Positions 6,345 to 12,948 of a stretch of 35,362 nucleotides of DNA are shown here, piece after piece; position 1 is the stretch's first letter, and each line of letters begins with the position of its first letter. The stretch comes from a virus: positions 1 through 35,362 of the IMG/VR virus record IMGVR_UViG_3300032665_000107; one strand, 5' to 3'. The translations under genes and the position numbers were made by a program. Below the pieces are notes generated by a model. The model did not search any database. It had not been told where the DNA came from and saw nothing but the letters and a program-made list of their open reading frames with translations.

Positions 6345-6965
6345 TTAGGTGAACACGGTGTTCATGTAGATCTCTGAGCCAAGATTGGCTTGGGCAACGA
6401 ACGCGGTGGTGGCGATCTGCGTGGTGTTGGTTCCTATCGGGGCGGTCGGGGCGGTCGGGACGCCGGTCAGGATAGGAGAGGCCAGCGGGGCTGCTCCGGT
6501 GATGGTGATGGCCGGAGTGGTTGTGGCAGTGGCGACCGTCCCGCCGATTCCGACACTATTGGTCGTGACTGAGACCGATGTCACCGACCCCGTACCCGAG
6601 ACCGTCGTCCACTCGAGCCCGGTCGCTCCCGCTCCCCCTACCGTCAGAACCTGTCCTGAGGTGCCGATGGGAAGCAGCGCGCCGGTTCCCGACCCCGTAC
6701 CGGCGATCAGTTGGCCCTGGGCGGTGAAGGTCGACGGGGCGTAGTAGTCGGTCCCGCTGACCGCGGCCGAGACCGTGGTTCCGTTGCCCTTGAGGATGCC
6801 GGTGACCGTGGTGGAGATGGTGATGGCCGGAGTGCTGTTGGCATTGGCTACGGTGCCGGCAAATCCGTTGGCGGTGGCCACCGAGACCGAGGTGACCGTC
6901 CCCGATCCTCCGCCTCCGCCCGATCCTCCGCCGCTGGCGGTCAGATCTCCGCTGTTCAGTGGCAT
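6345..6965 (-). CDS. Repeat-containing tail fibre
   Basis: The start at ATG 6965 is preceded by GGTGGGG; a GTG at 6977 is possible. A Gly-rich linker near residues 12-22 leads into two copies of a fibre repeat (GTVTSVSVATANGFAGTVAN and GSVTSVSVTTNSVGIGGTVA). Near the C-terminus comes TTQIATTAFVAQA, the ATTAFV signature of many phage side-tail fibres. This is the clearest fibre protein of the window and probably forms a trimeric rod. It overlaps a 28-aa ORF by 10 nt. Confidence 0.75.
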   Translation of the reverse strand: MPLNSGDLTASGGGSGGGGGSGTVTSVSVATANGFAGTVANANSTPAITISTTVTGILKGNGTTVSAAVSGTDYYAPSTFTAQGQLIAGTGSGTGALLPIGTSGQVLTVGGAGATGLEWTTVSGTGSVTSVSVTTNSVGIGGTVATATTTPAITITGAAPLASPILTGVPTAPTAPIGTNTTQIATTAFVAQANLGSEIYMNTVFT

Positions 6966-7042
6966 ATCAGGCCCCACCCGCCATTGACTGCACCGAGGAT
7001 GCCCAAGGGGTTCGTCGACAGACCACGCCGCTTGCCGCCCAT
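6956..7042 (-). CDS. Possible 28-aa protein
   Basis: ATG 7042 directly follows the TAG of the 107-aa gene, and the stop overlaps the fibre gene start by 10 nt, so the spacing fits the operon. The product is basic at the N-terminus (GGKRRGLSTNPLGILGAV) and Gly-rich. It is too short for any family assignment. It might be a genuine miniprotein or simply the leader that couples translation into the fibre gene. Confidence 0.35.
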   Translation of the reverse strand: MGGKRRGLSTNPLGILGAVNGGWGLICH

Positions 7043-7366
7043 CTACTGCCTCAGAACGAGGAGCTGAACCGACTGAGTCGACGAGGCAACGACACCGTAG
7101 AGGGAGTCACCGCCCACTGCGTTGTAACTGAGGGTGACCACGCCGGTCATCAGGGCCCCGGCCGAGGTGGTTACCCCTGAACCCCCGCAGTAGATGGTGT
7201 TGGCCGAGAGGAAGACCAAGAGGATCGGGAGGGGGTCGCCCGGGGTGCCGGTCGGGAAGATGTTGGCTGCCGGGCTGGACAGCTTGTTGTACTCGGTCGA
7301 GGACAATACCTCGAAGAGCAGGGTCGGGGTCGTGCCTACGGAAATCGTTTGCCCTACGGCTGCCAT
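7043..7366 (-). CDS. Small beta-rich structural protein (107 aa)
   Basis: The product begins MAAVGQTISVGTTPTLLFEV and has alternating hydrophobic strands (PLPILLVFLSANTIYCGG, QSVQLLVLRQ), like a single small sandwich domain. It lies between the propeller gene and the fibre gene and may be a fibre-attachment or decoration protein. No catalytic or metal motif is visible. Family not recognised. Confidence 0.5.
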   Translation of the reverse strand: MAAVGQTISVGTTPTLLFEVLSSTEYNKLSSPAANIFPTGTPGDPLPILLVFLSANTIYCGGSGVTTSAGALMTGVVTLSYNAVGGDSLYGVVASSTQSVQLLVLRQ

Positions 7367-7384
7367 GGGCTGACACTACCTTGC

Positions 7385-8338
7385 TCAGACGATCATGACC
7401 AGCATTCCCGTAGCGACGGTGGCAGGGGCAATCCCCACGCCCCAGGGCTGAGTCCCCACCGATATTGCTGTCCCAGGAGACCCATTCGACCCTCCGCTTA
7501 GCAGCGTAACCGGGAACAGGGCGCCTCCGCTGAGGTCCGCGACGTAGGCGTAGAGGCCATCGGGAGTCATGCCGATGCCTTCGAGCACATCTCCAGGCGC
7601 TATGGAGATGGTCGCGGTGATGGTGTTGGACGAGATCGTGATTACGTCGATGGCACCCTGTGACCCGGCTACCCAGCAATAGAGGCCGTTGGTTGTTATC
7701 GCGACTCCGTCCGGTTGGCCGAATGACGCTAGCGGGGTGATGGTGGCGAAGTGAGTGTTGGAGGTGCAGTTCAGAACTTCTATCGTTCCGCCTGCTCCAC
7801 ATGAGACATAGGCGTACTGGTTATCCGGAGTGATGGCGATGCCGGTGGGGTCGGAGTTCGCCGGGATAGGAGTACCAACTATCTGAGTCGCCAAGGTGAT
7901 GGGGAAGACCTGGCCACCAGCCGAGAGATCCCCGACGTAAGCCGTCAGTCCGTTTGGAGTTATGGCGATGGGTTCAGGGAAGGTGGTGCCGGGTAGAGCG
8001 ATGGGCGTCTGAGGGGTGTTCGTGGCGATGGTGATGGGAGTGACGTTGGCACTACCTGAGTTCGTCACATAAGCTGTAGTACCGGTCGGGTCTATGGCTA
8101 CATCCCACGGCTGAGTTCCCACCGCGACGGTGGCGTAGACCGTGTAGCCGGTAGTCTCGATGACCGTCACGTTGTCGGAGGTTGTGTTGACCAGGTACAC
8201 GTAGTCCCCGTTTGGGGTAACCGCGATTCCCAAAGGACGCGTACCGACCGTCGTGGTGGTGAGGACAGTGTTGGTAGTGATGTCGACGACCGAGACGTTG
8301 TTCGATCCGCGATTGGTTACGTAGACGTTGTCAGGCAT
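7385..8338 (-). CDS. Seven-bladed YVTN beta-propeller protein
   Basis: The 317 residues form seven consecutive ~43-residue repeats, each beginning with an aromatic-V motif (VYVTNRGSNNVSVVD, YLVN, YVTNSGS, YVGD, YVSC, WVAG, YVAD) and most carrying P-x-G/D-[IV]-[AG]-[IV]-[TA]-x-[DNT]-G. This is the YVTN propeller pattern of bacterial and archaeal surface-layer and adhesion proteins. Seven blades make one closed propeller with almost no extra sequence. There is no signal peptide. ATG 8338 shares its A with the preceding TGA inside the appendage operon. A virion-exposed binding module for a host surface polymer is the likeliest role. Confidence 0.8.
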   Translation of the reverse strand: MPDNVYVTNRGSNNVSVVDITTNTVLTTTTVGTRPLGIAVTPNGDYVYLVNTTSDNVTVIETTGYTVYATVAVGTQPWDVAIDPTGTTAYVTNSGSANVTPITIATNTPQTPIALPGTTFPEPIAITPNGLTAYVGDLSAGGQVFPITLATQIVGTPIPANSDPTGIAITPDNQYAYVSCGAGGTIEVLNCTSNTHFATITPLASFGQPDGVAITTNGLYCWVAGSQGAIDVITISSNTITATISIAPGDVLEGIGMTPDGLYAYVADLSGGALFPVTLLSGGSNGSPGTAISVGTQPWGVGIAPATVATGMLVMIV

Positions 8339-8811
8339 CAGCTCGCGGCGAAGTAGAAGGAGCAGGTCAGACCGTCAGCCCCAGAGGTGGCGGTGACCAC
8401 GGGCTGGAAGTAATCATTTGCGGCCACTTCGGCGGTGATCGAGGTGAAGGCCGGCGAGGTCCCTACGGGCACGCCTGTGGCGATGACTGATCCGTCCTGT
8501 TCGATGGAGAGGGTGCAACTCCCGGCTCTGTCCAGAGTCATCACCCCCAGCAACATGCAGACCGCCGGCATGAAGAACGGGGGCAGATACCCGGTGGCTC
8601 CCGAAGGAACGACCACGGTGCCGGTCCAGGCATAGGTGTGGGAGATCTGGGTGAACCCCGCCTCTTGAAGAACCTGGGCCCACTGTTGGATCTTGAGCAA
8701 CGCCGTTCTGGCGTTGATGTCTTGGACCTGGTTGATCTCGGGGACCCAGAGCATCGGGTTCGGGCTTCCCGTTCCCACGAAAGTCGTCGAGGTGCCGGGG
8801 TAATCAACCAA
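8338..8811 (-). CDS. Tail-appendage protein (157 aa)
   Basis: The likely start is TTG 8811, overlapping the previous stop by 8 nt. A helical N-terminal part (NARTALLKIQQWAQVLQEAG) may be an attachment or trimerisation helix. It is followed by a beta-rich C-terminal domain (MLLGVMTLDRAGSCTLSIEQ onward), a plausible fibre-base or tip architecture. It directly precedes the propeller gene and is translationally coupled to it, so the two may assemble together. Confidence 0.5.
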   Translation of the reverse strand: MVDYPGTSTTFVGTGSPNPMLWVPEINQVQDINARTALLKIQQWAQVLQEAGFTQISHTYAWTGTVVVPSGATGYLPPFFMPAVCMLLGVMTLDRAGSCTLSIEQDGSVIATGVPVGTSPAFTSITAEVAANDYFQPVVTATSGADGLTCSFYFAAS

Positions 8812-9103
8812 GGTCCGCCCGGGCCTTTTCGATGATGCCCATCACGTAGTCGTGGTCGGGCTTCGATCCTGATTTGGGGGACTCTTTGGGGGGTCGGTTG
8901 GTCATGATGTAGTCGAGCACGGCGTGGGGGTCGGGCTTGCCTTCCCACTTCTCCAGCACTGGTCGGAGCTCACCCGGGTAGAGATAGGCAAGGATCTCCT
9001 TCCAATCCTCCCGTACTCGGTGCGGCATCGGACCCAACTTCTCGGAGATGAACTGCAGTGCCGCTTCAACGGCAGCCGAGTCCAGTGTCTCTAGTGATCC
9101 CAC
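8804..9103 (-). CDS. Hypothetical protein (99 aa)
   Basis: I start at GTG 9103, a 13-nt overlap with the upstream membrane protein; upstream in-frame extension only shadows that gene. The sequence is mostly helical and charged (REDWKEILAYLYPGELRPVL, PHAVLDYIMTNRPP). No metal site or membrane segment is present. It begins the stretch between appendage and accessory genes, and I do not recognise the family. Confidence 0.5.
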   Translation of the reverse strand: MGSLETLDSAAVEAALQFISEKLGPMPHRVREDWKEILAYLYPGELRPVLEKWEGKPDPHAVLDYIMTNRPPKESPKSGSKPDHDYVMGIIEKARADLG

Positions 9104-9294
9104 GGACGCCAATCGTAATCGTCGAGAGCCTGGTCGACGAGGTGCTTGGTCCGGTGAGCCTCGAACTCGGCCCGGAGAATGACAATCGACACACCGACCA
9201 GCAAGAGGCCGTAGGAGAGGAGCCACTGCCAACCGACGAATCCGAAGAGGACGCCAAGCAGGGCGAGGATGACGAGTGTTCCGATCTTGGTCAT
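9091..9294 (-). CDS. Two-span small membrane protein
   Basis: ATG 9294 lies in an ATGA overlap with the HNH gene. Two hydrophobic segments at about residues 4-18 and 22-41 (LVILALLGVLFGFVGW and LLSYGLLLVGVSIVIL) are followed by an acidic-basic cytoplasmic-type tail ending YDWRPWDH. The size and topology would fit a holin or a small envelope protein. It competes with the gene at 3721 as holin candidate. Context does not decide. Confidence 0.55.
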   Translation of the reverse strand: MTKIGTLVILALLGVLFGFVGWQWLLSYGLLLVGVSIVILRAEFEAHRTKHLVDQALDDYDWRPWDH

Positions 9295-9620
9295 GGCAGG
9301 ACTCCTAGGTAGGGCGATTCTTCGGCGTCTCGAGGGATGATCAGTTGCAGTCGTTCGGCTTCGGCTCGAGGCAGGATGCGGTGGATCCAATTGTGGCCGG
9401 TGAAACAGACCGAGATCAGGTTGTCAACGGAGTTGGACCCACCTTGTGACCTCAGTTTCCGGTGATGGGGATAGCCGGTTGAATACCCGTCGCAATCATG
9501 GGCAGCTTGGATCTCACAACGGAATCCGGCGCGCTCGAGGACGAGTTGCGAGTTGCGTCGGTACTCCTTCTCATAGTCAGTGTGCTTCGGAGATCTGTGT
9601 TTCAGCGTTGACCGGTTCAT
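9291..9620 (-). CDS. HNH endonuclease
   Basis: The start at ATG 9620 overlaps the WhiB-like stop as ATGA. The 109-residue protein has the HNH/beta-beta-alpha-metal core: FRCEIQ with C35 and C43, then HHRKLRSQGGSNSVDNLISVC, with H52-H53, N67 and a second His (H76 or H80) as catalytic and metal ligands. HNH proteins nick or cut DNA. Phage versions assist packaging or act as homing enzymes. Here it is far from the terminase genes and sits in an accessory block, so a homing or anti-host role is also possible. Confidence 0.8.
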   Translation of the reverse strand: MNRSTLKHRSPKHTDYEKEYRRNSQLVLERAGFRCEIQAAHDCDGYSTGYPHHRKLRSQGGSNSVDNLISVCFTGHNWIHRILPRAEAERLQLIIPRDAEESPYLGVLP

Positions 9621-9988
9621 GCCCATCGCGTCCCGTAGGCCTGGTGAGCACTCTTGCACCCTTGGCAGGGTGGGATTCCCCGTCTCAGATGCATCTGATA
9701 GCCCTGGTAGGTGCCATGGGGGATGGGATTGACCAGTTTGATCACATTGCGATCCCGATTCTGTTTGCGGAGCCTCCGTCGTTCTTCTTCAGTCGTTCCG
9801 CCCCATACTCCATGGTGCTCGTCCAGTCCTTCGTCGAGGCATTCACAGATGACCGGACATCTGTTGCAATACTCCTTGGCCCTGTCGACGAGCCACTTCG
9901 TGTAGACCCCCGGAACTCGCTCGGGAAAGAAGATGGACGGATCAGGGGCGTTGCGACACGCTGCTCGGTCAGTCCAGTGATCAGTCAC
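9617..9988 (-). CDS. WhiB-family regulator with C-terminal Cys module
   Basis: The start is GTG 9988 in a GTGA overlap. Residues 5-73 show the WhiB pattern: W5...C11, then C41-x2-C44-x5-C50 (four cluster ligands), GVWGGT at 60-65 and TEEERRRL. WhiB proteins bind a [4Fe-4S] cluster, contact the primary sigma factor and are restricted to actinobacteria and their phages. A second module follows at about residues 89-123 (HGTYQGYQMHLRRG, then CQGC), a motif that also occurs alone in actinobacterial small proteins. The fusion suggests DNA or partner binding beyond sigma. It may redirect host transcription. Confidence 0.85.
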   Translation of the reverse strand: MTDHWTDRAACRNAPDPSIFFPERVPGVYTKWLVDRAKEYCNRCPVICECLDEGLDEHHGVWGGTTEEERRRLRKQNRDRNVIKLVNPIPHGTYQGYQMHLRRGIPPCQGCKSAHQAYGTRWA

Positions 9989-10569
9989 CAGGACGCACAG
10001 CTTCCATCTTGGTCCGGTGGATTGAACTGTATTTGTTCTGCCACGAGGATTTGGGCGTCAGGTGATAAATCGTCTCCACCACCGTATGCCGCCCAGTTCG
10101 TCGCATTGATACCGAGAGAGTCTGGGTAAGCAGGGAATCCAAAGTGACCCCAGCCTCCTTCTTCGCAAATTGCGACTCGGGTCCACTCGGCGTACTCAAG
10201 AGGGGTTACGCCAGTTTGGGTCGGGGGTGTGTCCGGGGCCATTGCAGGTGGGACAGAAGCCGTCTGTGATGTGGTGGTTGGGGATTCTGATGGTTCCACT
10301 GTCGTTGGAGTAGAGGTAGTCGTTTGTGTAGCCGAGGGATGCGGCAGCGTGGCGGAACGCCCATTCGTAGGTGTTGTCGTGGACGGTTGCGTTGTCAGCG
10401 GCTTCAGCAACGGCATCCACGACCTCTTCGCATCCAAGGCCAAAGCCGATCGAATCGTTGCCCTGCCCTTCCCTGAGCTTGCGAGCTTTTGCGATGATCT
10501 CGTAGTCCAAGTCGATAAGCACAATGCCCCAATCAATAGACAAATGGATATGGCCAGGTACTTCTTCAC
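9985..10569 (-). CDS. Secreted Rpf/transglycosylase-like protein
   Basis: GGAAGGA precedes GTG 10569. The 194-residue protein has a signal peptide (KK then LAISICLLIGALCLSTW) and a long Thr/Pro/Ser linker (about 55-120). Its final domain of about 70 residues matches the resuscitation-promoting-factor/lysozyme-like pattern: W129, VAICEEGGW with probable catalytic E136 or E137, then LGINATNWAAYGGG and a C-terminal GSCASW. Such domains cleave actinobacterial peptidoglycan. The role could be lysis or virion entry. Positions 10196-10522 are open in a second frame with strong coding bias, so the linker may be overprinted. Confidence 0.7.
   Translation of the reverse strand: MKKYLAISICLLIGALCLSTWTTRSSQKLASSGKGRATIRSALALDAKRSWMPLLKPLTTQPSTTTPTNGRSATLPHPSATQTTTSTPTTVEPSESPTTTSQTASVPPAMAPDTPPTQTGVTPLEYAEWTRVAICEEGGWGHFGFPAYPDSLGINATNWAAYGGGDDLSPDAQILVAEQIQFNPPDQDGSCASW
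10196..10522 (-). CDS. Alternative-frame protein inside the Rpf-like gene
   Basis: A second leftward frame, from GTG 10522 (GGGG five bases upstream) or ATG 10606, to TGA at 10196, encodes about 108 residues. It shows helices (EIIAKARKLREGQG, EEVVDAVAEAAD), YEWAFRHAAASLGY, then a possible zinc site (FCPTCNGPGH). Third positions are strongly GC-rich, more so than in the frame of the Rpf-like linker. Either both products are made, or this is the older gene and the Rpf-like linker arose by overprinting. No known family. Confidence 0.45.
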   Translation of the reverse strand: MLIDLDYEIIAKARKLREGQGNDSIGFGLGCEEVVDAVAEAADNATVHDNTYEWAFRHAAASLGYTNDYLYSNDSGTIRIPNHHITDGFCPTCNGPGHTPDPNWRNPS

Positions 10570-10726
10570 GATGATGTCCTTCCGCTTTTAGGTGGTTGGG
10601 CACCATCGGCTCAGTGAAGGCTGAGTCCCGGCAGCGGACAGGCTTACACGGGCCTAGGCGTTGTCGCCATCAGCTCTGAAGATGATGTGGGTTCCCTGAG
10701 AGTGTCAGTGGTTCGTTGCAGTCTCC
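10570..10726. other. Gap without convincing gene
   Basis: Only a small hairpin is seen here (10608-10627: CTCAG/CTGAG extended by a G-U and a G-C pair, 6-nt loop). No tRNA, no good promoter and no ORF longer than a few codons. The hairpin could reduce read-through from the peptidase gene into the Rpf-like gene. Confidence 0.35.
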
Positions 10727-11410
10727 TCAGTTCTCAATGGTACAAGTGGGGGGTCGGTGGAGCACGACTGGGATATAGAACGAATCACTTGACCACAGAT
10801 CCTTGGGAGTGACGGTCCAGTTCTTTGCGCTCAAGGGATTCTCGGACTCGATGGTTAGGCCCGCGTCGGTAAAGGCTGAGACGACGAAGGAGCAGCAGGT
10901 CAGCCGCCCATTCTTGTGCGGTCTCAGAAGTATCCTGCTCAGAAGCCCGAGGGTCGTGGCATATCCGCGTGTCTCCCAGCCGTGATAGCTGCGCATCAAA
11001 CAGGGACCGAAGACCCGGAGCAAGGTGCCGTAGTCGAATCCGATCTGACGTTCGAGATAAGCCTTCGCTGCCTTCACGACCTCTGCACGCTTCTCTGATC
11101 TGTGTCTGAGAACTGTGGCCGTGCGGATGTGATTCCCCACCACCTCGGAGATGGGTTGGACTCGGAGAGCGGGATGGTCGAGCGTCGGTCGGGCGCACTG
11201 GATGACCTGGTTGTCCCCGATGTAGAGCACGACGTGGTTCACCGGTCGGTTCTCGGCCAGCTTGGCGAAATGGGAGATCACGCTGTTCATGGTGTCGAGG
11301 ATCAGCACGTCCCCCGGTTCAAGCTGAGAACGGAACTCAGTATCTTTCCAGGTGATCCACCGTTTGCTCAGGGCGTCGATCCGGTTCAGCAGGATCGTTC
11401 GTTCGCTCAC
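10727..11410 (-). CDS. Permuted papain-like (YiiX/NlpC-type) hydrolase
   Basis: AAGGGAG precedes GTG 11410. The 227-residue protein has PGDVLILDT (32-40), then VNHVVLYIGD with probable catalytic H59, and later LTCCSFVVSAF with probable nucleophile C173. His before Cys is the circularly permuted order of the YiiX/YaeF (peptidase C92-like) branch of the NlpC/P60 superfamily. Such enzymes cleave peptide or amide bonds in cell wall or acylated substrates. No signal peptide or membrane segment is seen, so it acts inside the cell or reaches the wall through a holin. Confidence 0.75.
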   Translation of the reverse strand: MSERTILLNRIDALSKRWITWKDTEFRSQLEPGDVLILDTMNSVISHFAKLAENRPVNHVVLYIGDNQVIQCARPTLDHPALRVQPISEVVGNHIRTATVLRHRSEKRAEVVKAAKAYLERQIGFDYGTLLRVFGPCLMRSYHGWETRGYATTLGLLSRILLRPHKNGRLTCCSFVVSAFTDAGLTIESENPLSAKNWTVTPKDLWSSDSFYIPVVLHRPPTCTIEN

Positions 11411-11454
11411 TCCACGCTCCCTTCGGGTGGCTCTACCGGGGGATCAGACGGCAT
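11407..11454 (-). CDS. 15-aa micro-ORF with repeated DPPVEPPEG peptide (copy 1)
   Basis: ATG 11454 lies behind AAGGA, inside the end of the gene at 11444, and the stop overlaps the peptidase start. It encodes MPSDPPVEPPEGSVE. The DNA of the central part is identical to copies at 11937 and 12772. The ORF fills the intercistronic gap exactly, so it may couple translation or make a short functional peptide. Confidence 0.45.
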   Translation of the reverse strand: MPSDPPVEPPEGSVE

Positions 11455-11776
11455 GTGTTCCTTCGACACCACGCTGTTCCCGGTCTCGGGTGCGCTCCGT
11501 CAGCACTTCCAAAGCGGCGTAGAGGTTGCCGAGTGCTACGGCGTTGTGGATGCCGTGGAACTTGGACTTTTGATAGAACTCGATGCGCCCAATGACGGCG
11601 AGGATCACGTCCTCCACGAACGCACCGTTTGGCTCCCGGCGAACGCCATCGACAGCCAACGGCCCGTTCTGCCATTCGATGTCGAACCCGACGCCATGCG
11701 TATCCCCACCAGCGGGGTTTCCGTTGTCATCGACGTGGTGCTGCTGACTAACCACTCCAACTGTTCCCATGTTCAT
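11444..11776 (-). CDS. Phage protein, Acb2/Tad1-hairpin-like candidate
   Basis: AAGGAGCA precedes ATG 11776. The 110-residue protein has GDTHGVGFDIEWQNGPL, then EPNGAFVEDVILAVIGRIEF, and a second long helix (NAVALGNLYAALEVLTERTR) ending EQRGVEGTHAV. This pattern recurs in many tailed-phage proteins. The C-terminal helical hairpin resembles what I recall of the Acb2/Tad1 fold, whose members sequester cyclic-nucleotide or cADPR-type signals of CBASS and Thoeris defence. The family membership is from memory and unproven. Neighbouring accessory genes fit an anti-defence position. Confidence 0.55.
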   Translation of the reverse strand: MNMGTVGVVSQQHHVDDNGNPAGGDTHGVGFDIEWQNGPLAVDGVRREPNGAFVEDVILAVIGRIEFYQKSKFHGIHNAVALGNLYAALEVLTERTRDREQRGVEGTHAV

Positions 11777-11937
11777 TGCTCCTTGCTCGGGCACGACTCA
11801 CGGTGAGCCGCTGCCATTTGTTGAACCCAGGACTTCGGTGAGGTCGGCGGCGTGTGCCATCCGCACCGCTCGCACAACGCCTGCCAGCACGTTTCGATCT
11901 TGACCCCTTCGGGTGGCTCTACCGGGGGATCAGTCAC
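11773..11937 (-). CDS. 54-aa zinc-finger-like protein with repeated N-terminus (copy 2)
   Basis: GTG 11937 overlaps the upstream stop as GTGA, with GAGG at good distance. The protein starts MTDPPVEPPEG, the repeated peptide, and continues with C-x4-C-x2-C-G-W-H and a later H-x3-C, a probable zinc site. The stop overlaps the next start as ATGA. The repeat is the true N-terminus of a longer protein here, which supports its being read as protein in the other copies. Confidence 0.65.
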   Translation of the reverse strand: MTDPPVEPPEGVKIETCWQALCERCGWHTPPTSPKSWVQQMAAAHRESCPSKEQ

Positions 11938-12476
11938 GACTCAGACCTCAGCGCCGCTTCAAGCTCAGCCAGGCGGGTAGCTGGGACGAGCTGGCCGACT
12001 GTAGGAATCGCAGCGAGGAACGCGTGCGCCTCCTCAGATTCAAGCGCGCCGACTGCCAGCTCCCGGAGGAGGTCAGCCTCTTGCCGATCGACAGTTACCA
12101 GAGCCGCTGACACCTTGGCTCGGATGTCTGCCGCCGCTTGAATCTTGAGCCGGTCCCGATCAGTACCACCCCCAGCGAACTTGTCCCCCCAGAGCCTCGG
12201 GACCGCCACCCACATACGCTCGGTGTCGCCCCTGACTTCAAAACCATTTTCGCGCAGGGCGTCATTGATCTTGCAGTTGAACTCCAGCGCAGCCTTGTTG
12301 ACCAGGAACTCCACGTCGGCGCGCTTCTTGTCGTCCTCCGTCTCACGGCTGGTGATCTCGGTCTGGACCTCAGCATTCAACTCGTCCGCCCGCCTGCGAA
12401 TCTCGCTCCGAAGAACCTTGAACTGCTGCCGCACCACCGACCGCAACTCGGTCCGTTCACTCTTTGTTATCGCCAT
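11934..12476 (-). CDS. Coiled-coil-rich phage protein (180 aa)
   Basis: AAGGAAG upstream of ATG 12476 lies inside micro-ORF copy 3. The protein is almost entirely helical and charged: KSERTELRSVVRQQFKVLRS and long heptad-like stretches, then a small central part (MWVAVPRLWGDKF) and a second helical half. Similar N-termini (ELRSVVRQQFKVLR) occur in other actinophage proteins of unknown function. A structural or DNA-associated coiled-coil role is possible. Confidence 0.6.
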   Translation of the reverse strand: MAITKSERTELRSVVRQQFKVLRSEIRRRADELNAEVQTEITSRETEDDKKRADVEFLVNKAALEFNCKINDALRENGFEVRGDTERMWVAVPRLWGDKFAGGGTDRDRLKIQAAADIRAKVSAALVTVDRQEADLLRELAVGALESEEAHAFLAAIPTVGQLVPATRLAELEAALRSES

Positions 12477-12480
12477 CGTT

Positions 12481-12519
12481 TCACTTCCTTCTCCCTTCGG
12501 GTGGCTCTATCGGGGTCAC
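12481..12519 (-). CDS. 12-aa micro-ORF, diverged repeat (copy 3)
   Basis: GTG 12519 overlaps the previous stop as GTGA. It encodes MTPIEPPEGRRK. Compared with the other copies it has lost 6 nt in frame and changed V to I, both changes that keep the reading frame. The end supplies the ribosome site of the gene at 12476. Confidence 0.4.
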   Translation of the reverse strand: MTPIEPPEGRRK

Positions 12520-12743
12520 GGATGGCACCAACTCAAAGCGCCGGGACGGTAGAGGTCGTCATGGTTGTGCTGCCAGTACGCCTGGTCGGCGGGTGGTGTT
12601 GGCTCGCCGTCGTTCATTGGGTCGAACTCCTGGTCGAGAAAGATGTCGACACCACAGTGGATGCAGGTGGCGTGCTGGTGCCCTTCCTCGCCCGTATAGA
12701 GCGAATCGGGGTCCGCCTCGGCGTGAGACAGTTTCGTGTTCAT
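12516..12743 (-). CDS. Small acidic Cys/His protein (75 aa)
   Basis: ATG 12743 overlaps the stop of micro-ORF copy 4 as ATGA. The product has H-x-H-A-T-C-I-H-C-G-V-D-I-F in the first half and HNHDDLYRPG and WCHP near the end, which is probably one zinc site bringing together both ends. The overall charge is strongly negative. Function unknown. Confidence 0.6.
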   Translation of the reverse strand: MNTKLSHAEADPDSLYTGEEGHQHATCIHCGVDIFLDQEFDPMNDGEPTPPADQAYWQHNHDDLYRPGALSWCHP

Positions 12744-12772
12744 TCGGGTGGCTCTACCGGGGGATCAGTCAC
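12740..12772 (-). CDS. 10-aa micro-ORF of the repeated peptide (copy 4)
   Basis: GTG 12772 to TGA 12740 encodes MTDPPVEPPE. It overlaps the upstream stop by 8 nt and the downstream start by 4 nt, so it exactly bridges two genes. The sequence is identical to copy 2 over the shared codons. It is too short to be called a gene by size alone; conservation and coupling are the evidence. Confidence 0.4.
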   Translation of the reverse strand: MTDPPVEPPE

Positions 12773-12893
12773 GTCGGGTCCATTCGTAAACGACCGCTAC
12801 TGCTCCGTCGTCTCGCTGCTCCCAACGGTCGGTTGGTTCCAGCGATGCGGCAGGCCCTGTGATGATCGGGCCGGTTTCCTGCAAGCGGTCCAT
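12765..12893 (-). CDS. Small hypothetical protein (42 aa)
   Basis: ATG 12893 to TGA 12765. The product ends WEQRDDGAVAVVYEWTRRD, a plausible folded sequence. There is no good ribosome site. A competing frame, 12797-12930 (48 aa, starting RLRTHKGSGDDVFAETW), has comparable codon bias and overlaps most of it. One of the two, or a frame change between them, is probably the real gene. Confidence 0.4.
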   Translation of the reverse strand: MDRLQETGPIITGPAASLEPTDRWEQRDDGAVAVVYEWTRRD

Positions 12894-12948
12894 GTTTCAG
12901 CAAAAACGTCATCGCCGCTCCCCTTGTGGGTCCGGAGCCTCATTTCCT

